8,293 nucleotides of DNA from Elusimicrobiota bacterium (lineage in GTDB: Bacteria; Elusimicrobiota; Elusimicrobia; UBA1565; UBA9628), in contig JAMPYD010000064.1 of NCBI GenBank assembly GCA_023700845.1, forward strand, positions 1 through 8,293, given 5' to 3'. The position numbers and the translations under genes were made by a program. Positions 5,732-8,293 of this stretch are shown here, piece by piece. How positions within the stretch are numbered: the stretch's first letter is position 1; every line of letters starts with the position of its first letter. The notes beneath the pieces are model-generated. The model was not told the origin of the DNA. It saw only the letters and a program-made list of their open reading frames with translations, and did no database searches.

Positions 5732-7804
5732 TCAGGCGAGGGCCTGGCGGAAGGCGAGGAGGAACGCCGCGCCCGTGGCGGGGCGCTTCGTCGGGTCGGG
5801 GTCGAGCGCCGCGGCGAAGAACGCGTCGAGCCCGGCGGGCAGGGCCCGGCCGCGCCGGGTGACGGGCGTGAACTCCTTGCGCAGCTTCGGCTCGAGGAAG
5901 TCCGGCCCGTCGAAGGGGCGGGCGCCGCAGACCATCTCGTAGGCCATCACGCCCAGCGCGTACAGGTCCGACGCCTTGGAGACCGAGCCCATCCCCTGCT
6001 CCGGCGCCATGTACGGCGGCGTGCCGGACGCCTCGGTGCGGGTCAGCCCGGTCGCCGTCGCCTGATGCGCGATGCCGAAGTCCATGACCTTGACCGTCGC
6101 GCCGTCCCGGGAGACCATCACGTTCGACGGCTTGAGGTCGCGGTGGATGATCTTCAGGCGGTGCGCGTAATCGAGCCCTTCGGCGATCCCCTCGAGGATC
6201 TTCTCCGCCTGCGCCAGCGGCAGGCCGCGGTTCGTCGCGATGACCTTGTCGAGCGTGCGCCCGTCGACGAACTCGAAGACGAGCAGCAGCTCGCCCCTCT
6301 CCTCGAGGACGGTGTGGATCTCGGCGAGGTTGGGGTGCTTGAGCTTGGCGACGAGGCGCGCCTCCTTGAGGAAGCGGGCGACGTCGGCGGGCGTGGTGCC
6401 CGCGTCGCGCTGGAGCTGCTTGATCGCCACGCGCCGGTCGAGCTTCTCGTCGTGGGCGTCGTAGACGATGCCCATGCCGCCGCGGCCGACCTCGCCGTCG
6501 ACGCGGAAGTTGCCCCCCAGGACGTCCCCGGCTCCGATCGAGCGCGGCGCGACCGGGCCCGACGGCGCGGCCGCGGCGGGCGCGTCCCGCCGCCGGGCCA
6601 GCAGCACGACGATCAGCATCAGGAAGAAGCCGAGCGCGGCCGGCACCCCGACCCAGACCGCCGCCGGCAGCGCCGGCAGCTTGAACCCCGGCTTGGCCGC
6701 GGCGTCGAACAGGCCCGCCGCCTCGTCGGCCAAGGCGGCCTTGAGCGCCGCCTCGAAGCGCGGGTCGAGCGCGGCCGCCTCGCGCAGGGAAGCGATCATC
6801 CCCTTCTTGTCGCCGAGGCCGCCGAGCGCGAAGGCCCGGTTCGCCCAGGCGACGGCGTCCTTCGAGTCGAGGCTCAGCGCTTCGTCGGCCGCGGCCAGCG
6901 CCCCCTTGAAGTCCTTGAGCTTGTTCTGCGCGGTGGCCTTCGAGTCGAGGAGGTGGGTGTTTCCCGGGAACTCCTGCAGGGCCTCGTTGCACAGCATGAT
7001 CACCTGGGCGTCGTCGCCGAGCCCCTTCGTCTCCTCGATGCGCACCAGCCAGGCCTGCAGGGCGCCGGGGCCGGTCATGGCTCCGCCCTGCGCGCCGCCG
7101 CGCAGCAGCTTCGAGCGCGAACCCGCGTCGAGGGCCACCTCCTTTCCTCCGGGAGCCGGCTTGAGGTCGCCGCCGTTGACGGCCTTCGGACCGCTCGACA
7201 GGCCGGAGCGGCAGGCGAGGCCCTCGATCTTGAGCGCCTTGGCGTCCTTGGGGTCGAGAGCGAGCGCGGCGCGCGAGGTCTCGCAGGCGGCGGACAGGTC
7301 GCCCATCTGCAGCTGGACGCCGGCCTTGATCGCCAGCTCCGAGCCCGGGCCGAACGGCGAGGACGGGTGCGCCGACGCGGGGCCGGAGGCCGGGCCGGAA
7401 CCGCCGCCCGGAGGCGCGGCCCCGCCGCTGCCGGCCGCCGGGGCGCCGCCGGGCGTCCCGCCCGGGGCGGCTTGGGCCAGGGCTTTGCCGAGGATGTTCG
7501 ACAGGGCGCCGCCCGCCCCGCCCGTCGAGCCGCCGGTCGCCCCCCCCGCCGACCCGCCGGTCAAACCTCCGCCGACGCTCCCGCCCGAGCCGGCCCGGCC
7601 GCCGCCCGGCGGGGAAGGCGACGTCGAGCCGACCGGAGCCAGGGCTCCCGTGCCGCCGCAGTTGGGGTTGATCGCCGCCCCGGGGCCGTCGCATTGATTG
7701 ATGGTGGGCACGCCGGACGGGGCGCCGAAGGCCGCGCGGGCGAGGAAGGCGAGCGCCAGGGCGAACGCGAAGGACGCCGGTGATTTAAAACGGAAGGACG
7801 CCAC
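5732..7804 (-). CDS. Membrane Ser/Thr protein kinase with N-terminal TPR ectodomain
   Basis: The product has 690 aa. In order: a signal peptide (about 1-28, cleavage near FGA), a Gly/Pro/Ser/Ala-rich linker (50-150), TPR-like helices (about 154-200 and 264-360, including ALALDPKDAKAL and EALSLDSKDAVAWANRA), one transmembrane helix (about 381-403) with RRR stop-transfer, and a complete Hanks-type kinase domain (about 433-690). Kinase motifs: glycine loop GRGGMG (440-445), Lys462 in VAIK, Glu481 in helix C, HRDLKPSN (554-561) with Asp556, DFG (575-577), APE (600-602) and Asp613. All catalytic residues are present, so it should be active. The layout predicts TPRs outside the cytoplasm and the kinase inside. 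Most bacterial PknB-like kinases have the reverse order. The start is GTG at 7804, the first start in frame, 6 nt after a -10 box and without a Shine-Dalgarno site. The ligand and substrates are unknown. Confidence 0.93.
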   Translation of the reverse strand: MASFRFKSPASFAFALALAFLARAAFGAPSGVPTINQCDGPGAAINPNCGGTGALAPVGSTSPSPPGGGRAGSGGSVGGGLTGGSAGGATGGSTGGAGGALSNILGKALAQAAPGGTPGGAPAAGSGGAAPPGGGSGPASGPASAHPSSPFGPGSELAIKAGVQLQMGDLSAACETSRAALALDPKDAKALKIEGLACRSGLSSGPKAVNGGDLKPAPGGKEVALDAGSRSKLLRGGAQGGAMTGPGALQAWLVRIEETKGLGDDAQVIMLCNEALQEFPGNTHLLDSKATAQNKLKDFKGALAAADEALSLDSKDAVAWANRAFALGGLGDKKGMIASLREAAALDPRFEAALKAALADEAAGLFDAAAKPGFKLPALPAAVWVGVPAALGFFLMLIVVLLARRRDAPAAAAPSGPVAPRSIGAGDVLGGNFRVDGEVGRGGMGIVYDAHDEKLDRRVAIKQLQRDAGTTPADVARFLKEARLVAKLKHPNLAEIHTVLEERGELLLVFEFVDGRTLDKVIATNRGLPLAQAEKILEGIAEGLDYAHRLKIIHRDLKPSNVMVSRDGATVKVMDFGIAHQATATGLTRTEASGTPPYMAPEQGMGSVSKASDLYALGVMAYEMVCGARPFDGPDFLEPKLRKEFTPVTRRGRALPAGLDAFFAAALDPDPTKRPATGAAFLLAFRQALA
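7355..7657 (-). repeat. Gly/Ala/Ser/Pro-rich low-complexity linker in the kinase gene
   Basis: Codons 50-150 encode an irregular low-complexity stretch dominated by Gly with Ser, Ala, Thr and Pro (for example GGLTGGSAGGATGGSTGGAG). It probably acts as a flexible spacer between the signal peptide and the TPR part. It contains a run of eight G on the coding strand (7547-7540), across Ala86-Ala89. Confidence 0.8.
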
Positions 7805-7810
7805 GGCTTG

Positions 7811-7839
7811 AGTGTAGCCTCGGGCCGTCCCGCCGTCAA
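7811..7839 (-). promoter_or_regulatory. Sigma70-type promoter of the kinase-rnr unit, leaderless geometry
   Basis: On the minus strand TTGACG (7839-7834) is followed after exactly 17 nt by TACACT (7816-7811). The -35 matches the consensus at 5 of 6 positions, the -10 at 4. Six bases (CAAGCC) then lead straight into the GTG at 7804, so the predicted transcription start coincides with the start codon. The spacing is identical to that at umuD'. The promoter lies in the gap after the PLD-family stop, so the kinase and rnr can be transcribed independently of that gene. Confidence 0.8.
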
Positions 7840-7848
7840 CCCTGAAGA

Positions 7849-8293
7849 TCAGTGCGCGTGGTTGAAATCTTCGGGGGCGGCGTGAGGGCCGGCGTGGTCG
7901 TCGGGCGACGGGGCCCAGGCCTGGCCGCGGATGCGCCGGAAGGCCGCGGCGAAGGCCGCGACGTCGTCGGGCGCGTCGAGGAACATCGCGTTCTCGTAGT
8001 TGTTCTTCTCGCCGTTGCGGGTCCAGTTGAACGAGCCCGCCTCCGCCAGCGCGCCGTCGAACACGGCGAACTTGTTGTGCATGACGCCCTTCTCGCCGCT
8101 CTTGCCGGCGGAGAGCAGGACGTCGAAGCCATGGTCGGCGAACCAGTGCATCTCGGAGAGGTACTTGTACTGCTGGGCGTCGAAGACGATGCGGACGTTC
8201 ACGCCGCGCTCCTTGGCGCGCAGCAGGGCGTCGCGCAGCTCCTCGGAGGTGAAGGAGAAGTTGGCCAGGTCGATCGAGACGCGCGAAGCGTCG
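7849..8293 (-). CDS. Phospholipase D/Nuc-like protein, C-terminal part (partial)
   Basis: The frame is open from the window end to a TGA at 7851-7849, giving 147 C-terminal residues; the start lies beyond 8293. The first visible part reads SIDLANFSFTSEELRDAL, then RAKERGVNVRIVFDAQQ, the strand-helix-strand pattern typical of PLD-like domains. A perfect HKD motif, MHNKFAVFDG (H codon at 8079-8077; H-x-K-x4-D), is followed by GSFNWTRNGEKNNYEN, the usual GS(F/A)N-type continuation. The superfamily cleaves phosphodiester bonds in nucleic acids or phospholipids through a covalent phosphohistidine. One HKD is visible. Either a second lies upstream, or the protein is a single-HKD Nuc-type enzyme acting as a dimer. 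The C-terminal tail is rich in His, Asp and Pro (HAGPHAAPEDFNHAH). The gene ends 44 nt before the kinase start. Confidence 0.88.
   Translation of the reverse strand, partial: DASRVSIDLANFSFTSEELRDALLRAKERGVNVRIVFDAQQYKYLSEMHWFADHGFDVLLSAGKSGEKGVMHNKFAVFDGALAEAGSFNWTRNGEKNNYENAMFLDAPDDVAAFAAAFRRIRGQAWAPSPDDHAGPHAAPEDFNHAH

Noticed and set aside
3709..5862. A 717-codon plus-strand open frame antisense to rnr
   Set aside because: A compositional shadow of rnr, with no recognisable domain and biased Asp/Gly/Leu/Val/Arg composition.
5694..7694. A 666-codon minus-strand frame overlapping the kinase gene in another register
   Set aside because: Arg/Pro/Gly-rich nonsense translation. The kinase frame carries every Hanks motif, a signal peptide and a TM segment.
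5057..7783. A 908-codon plus-strand open frame antisense to rnr and the kinase gene
   Set aside because: It lies opposite genes with full catalytic motifs. Its translation is low-complexity Arg/Ala/Gly/Val-rich sequence, as expected when the third positions of GC-rich codons suppress stops.
7817..7833. CGGGACGGCCCG hairpin-like sequence as a terminator of the PLD-family gene
   Set aside because: The stem is too short, no U-tract follows, and the sequence is the spacer of the kinase promoter.

Overview
The window is a very GC-rich (roughly 70% by eye) bacterial chromosome segment. It is densely coded, with nearly every third codon position G or C, and several genes carry secretion signals. 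No marker gene here fixes the phylum. The secreted DUF4139 protein, the receptor-like Ser/Thr kinase with outside TPRs, and a CGAAC-N4-GTTCG LexA box would fit a high-GC environmental lineage such as Elusimicrobiota or Myxococcota. That placement is inference only.

Layout. Positions 1-273 hold the 3' end of an unrecognised plus-strand gene. It converges on a secreted DUF4139 protein (335-1747, minus), and a strong bidirectional hairpin terminator lies between them. The 88-bp divergent gap (1748-1835) carries a near-ideal sigma70-type promoter with a LexA/SOS box inside its spacer, driving a two-gene translesion polymerase operon, umuD'-umuC (1836-3370). The two cistrons overlap by GTGA. A small one-TM protein (3344-3544, minus) converges on umuC and overlaps its 3' end. 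After an AT-richer gap come three minus-strand genes: RNase R (3682-5697), a membrane Ser/Thr kinase with N-terminal TPR ectodomain (5732-7804), and the C-terminal part of a phospholipase-D/Nuc-like protein (7849-8293, cut by the window end). The kinase and rnr are 34 bp apart and probably cotranscribed.

Main points. (1) The UmuD homologue is only 96 aa. It begins almost exactly where E. coli UmuD is cut after RecA-stimulated self-cleavage. It has Arg in place of the catalytic Lys and lacks the segment equivalent to about E. coli 104-118. It looks like a genetically pre-processed, catalytically dead UmuD', so control would rest on the LexA box alone. (2) The umuD' and kinase promoters share one geometry: -35, 17-nt spacer, -10, then exactly 6 nt to the start codon. 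The predicted transcription start is therefore the first base of the start codon. Neither gene has a Shine-Dalgarno sequence, so both are predicted to be leaderless, while the DUF4139 gene has a textbook GGAGG. (3) The kinase has the reverse of the usual PknB layout: signal peptide, Gly-rich linker, TPRs, TM, then kinase.
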